Source: Desulfobacteraceae bacterium (GTDB lineage Bacteria > Desulfobacterota > Desulfobacteria > Desulfobacterales > SURF-7). From it: a stretch of DNA of 5,481 nt. Position 1 is the first letter of the stretch; every line of letters begins with the position of its first letter. The position numbers and the translations under genes are program-made. The DNA lies in the NCBI GenBank assembly GCA_030619585.1, contig JAUXBD010000132.1, forward strand, positions 1-5,481, given 5' to 3'. Under the pieces are notes generated by a model. The model had not been told where the DNA came from, searched no databases, and saw only the letters and a list, made by a program, of their open reading frames with translations. Positions 4,020 to 5,481 of this stretch are shown piece after piece.

Positions 4020-5481
4020 TTAATAGTAATCCCCCACCAAGGTAAACGCCCCCCAATATCCGGGATGCGGGTATCTGTTTTTAACATGCAAAATAGCCAG
4101 CCTCAAGCTGTCGGCCTTTTCATGCAGCCTGTACTGACGATAGAACTGTTTTATCATGACTGCGGTGGATATATCGCTTACCCGCCATAAACTTGAGATA
4201 ACCGTGTGGGTGCCTGCATAGAAAAAAGCACGGTTCAGCCCGATCACATCATCGCCGCCTGTAACCTTTCCAAGACCTGTCTGGCAGGCGCTTAAAACCA
4301 CCATGTCGGCATTGATCTTCAGCCCGAAAACCTCAGATACTTCAAGGTTGCCGTCTGACCTGCTTAAAGCGGATTCTTTTGACCCGGAAAGCTTTATGGC
4401 GGAAAACAGCGGGTTTATAGTGTTAAACTCTCCATGGGAAGCCATATGAATTATACCAAACCTGTCAATATTGTCCGCCACCCACTCTTCGGTTGCAAGC
4501 TCCTTAGTTAAAACAGTTATATCGGGGAAATTCCATTTTATTGTGGCAACCTCATGTTCTGAAAAAGGCAGGTCAAATACCGGATTTCCCAGGTCAGGGT
4601 TTCCTATTGCAAGAACCTTAAGGTTCTTTTCTTCAACTCTTTTTTTCCATGTGTAATCCATTACACTGGCGCTGGGTAGATAAAACAGGGAAAAATCGTC
4701 GATAAGAAATTTGTTCCCATGTGACAGTGTAGCAAAAGAGAGATAATGCAAAGGACCGTGGGGTATTATTCCCAGTTTGGATGCATTGCCGAGATTTTCC
4801 AGGACTTGGCCTGGAAGAAGCAGACTGAACAGTTCTTTTGACAGGTCGTCCAAAGGGTCAAGGTTCTGTATCATTCTTCTGAATCCAAGTATTTTTCTGC
4901 CAAGAAAATCACGTGTAACAGGTATCCTCACAAGATTGATATCAGGGGCTGTGTTTTGAGTTTTTTTTCGCACCACCCAGCAAAACAGCTCATCTTCCAC
5001 AATATAGTAGGAAAGAAAGGCAACATCAGGTTCAATGCGGCGAAAAAGCTTTTCAGCTGAAACAGGTTCAACAGATATAAGGGAGCCAAGTTGTGGGTTT
5101 TGGGCCTGAATATCAAGCATAATATTGTTAAAATCATTGTTTAGAACTTTTAAAACCTTGCTGTACATTGCGCGTCGCTTTTCGTTTTCAGACAGGGCAA
5201 CAAGGGTTTCATACTCATTGATTTTGCCTCTTATGGATCTTTGCCTGTCGTAAAGCTTTTGGTCCACGGAACTTTTCAAAGAAAGGTGCTGACTGCCTAA
5301 AAGATCAATGAAGTTTCTTGCCCTGCTGCGTTCAGATGTTTCAAAAGCCTTAACAATTTTGCCTTTGTTTGCAAGAAGCTTCACAAGGGTTTCGTAAACA
5401 GATAGTTTGTTGATAATAAAGCTGTCTTTCAACTGCTCTATCTTTATGTCTGATCGCATCTTTTCAATAACATGCACTGCA
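4020..5481 (-). CDS. CHAT-domain caspase-like protein (probable TPR-CHAT), C-terminal part
   Basis: The frame is open through the right edge; 486 codons are visible and the true start is outside. Residue numbers below count from the GTG at 5477, which is not claimed as the start. Residues about 47-60 (TSERSRARNFIDLL) look like the final TPR-type helix that precedes CHAT domains. A coiled-coil-like helical stretch follows (about 72-125). The CHAT domain spans about 145-485, with GIIPHGPLHYLSFATL (236-251), the catalytic-type histidine His348 in HMASHGEF and the cysteine Cys398 in LSACQTGLG, then GDDVIGLNRAFFYAG (408-422), all typical. CHAT is a clan CD (caspase/separase-like) cysteine peptidase domain; the intact His-Cys pair suggests activity. 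Known TPR-CHAT proteins include the Csx29 effector and proteases that activate bacterial gasdermins, but no CRISPR or gasdermin gene is visible here. An RSIRG at 80-84 matches a motif in both downstream SH3 proteins. Whether it is exported cannot be judged without its N-terminus. Confidence 0.92.
   Translation of the reverse strand, partial: AVHVIEKMRSDIKIEQLKDSFIINKLSVYETLVKLLANKGKIVKAFETSERSRARNFIDLLGSQHLSLKSSVDQKLYDRQRSIRGKINEYETLVALSENEKRRAMYSKVLKVLNNDFNNIMLDIQAQNPQLGSLISVEPVSAEKLFRRIEPDVAFLSYYIVEDELFCWVVRKKTQNTAPDINLVRIPVTRDFLGRKILGFRRMIQNLDPLDDLSKELFSLLLPGQVLENLGNASKLGIIPHGPLHYLSFATLSHGNKFLIDDFSLFYLPSASVMDYTWKKRVEEKNLKVLAIGNPDLGNPVFDLPFSEHEVATIKWNFPDITVLTKELATEEWVADNIDRFGIIHMASHGEFNTINPLFSAIKLSGSKESALSRSDGNLEVSEVFGLKINADMVVLSACQTGLGKVTGGDDVIGLNRAFFYAGTHTVISSLWRVSDISTAVMIKQFYRQYRLHEKADSLRLAILHVKNRYPHPGYWGAFTLVGDYY

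Noticed and set aside
4020..5481. CRISPR-linked Craspase or gasdermin system built on the CHAT protein
   Set aside because: No CRISPR repeats, Cas7-11/gRAMP, Csx30-like or gasdermin-like gene is visible. The adjacent genes are exported SH3 proteins and an M48 protease, so this link is unsupported within the window.

Overview
The window looks like chromosomal DNA from a Gram-negative anaerobe of the Desulfobacterota (Desulfobacterales-like). This is an inference. It rests on the moderate-to-low GC, on intergenic palindromes of the GTCATTCCGG...CCGGAATCCAG type, on ACGCAGATTA-type decamer repeats, and on the combination of an RND/MMPL exporter, a TPR/CHAT-type protein and small exported SH3-like proteins. 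No taxonomic marker gene is present.

All six genes that can be supported lie on the minus strand, so the transcriptional order is right to left. From the right edge they are: (1) the C-terminal 486 codons of a CHAT-domain caspase-like protein, whose N-terminus is outside the window; (2) and (3) two tandem paralogous Sec-exported proteins with an SH3-like (SH3b) domain; (4) a Tat-exported M48 zinc metalloprotease whose start codon overlaps the stop of the second SH3 gene (ATGA); (5) a solitary khpA KH-domain RNA-binding protein gene with its own good promoter and Shine-Dalgarno; (6) the N-terminal 282 residues of an RND/MMPL exporter that runs off the left edge.

The part from 1831 to 5481 reads as one functional block: a caspase-like CHAT protease, two envelope SH3 proteins and an envelope M48 protease. 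A 27-bp-armed inverted repeat separates the CHAT gene from the first SH3 gene. A candidate promoter separates the two SH3 genes. SH3-2 and the M48 gene are translationally coupled. The pentapeptide RSIRG occurs in both SH3 paralogs and in the CHAT protein, which suggests a testable (unproven) protease-substrate or autoprocessing hypothesis.

The left part (848-1383) is a gene-free, repeat-rich gap. It holds a perfect 9-bp-arm palindrome upstream of the exporter, three tandem decamers and a cluster of degenerate REP-like hairpins. A second set of three exact-length 14-bp tandem repeats lies just upstream of the khpA promoter. No RNA genes, CRISPR arrays, insertion sequences or convincing rho-independent terminators were seen.
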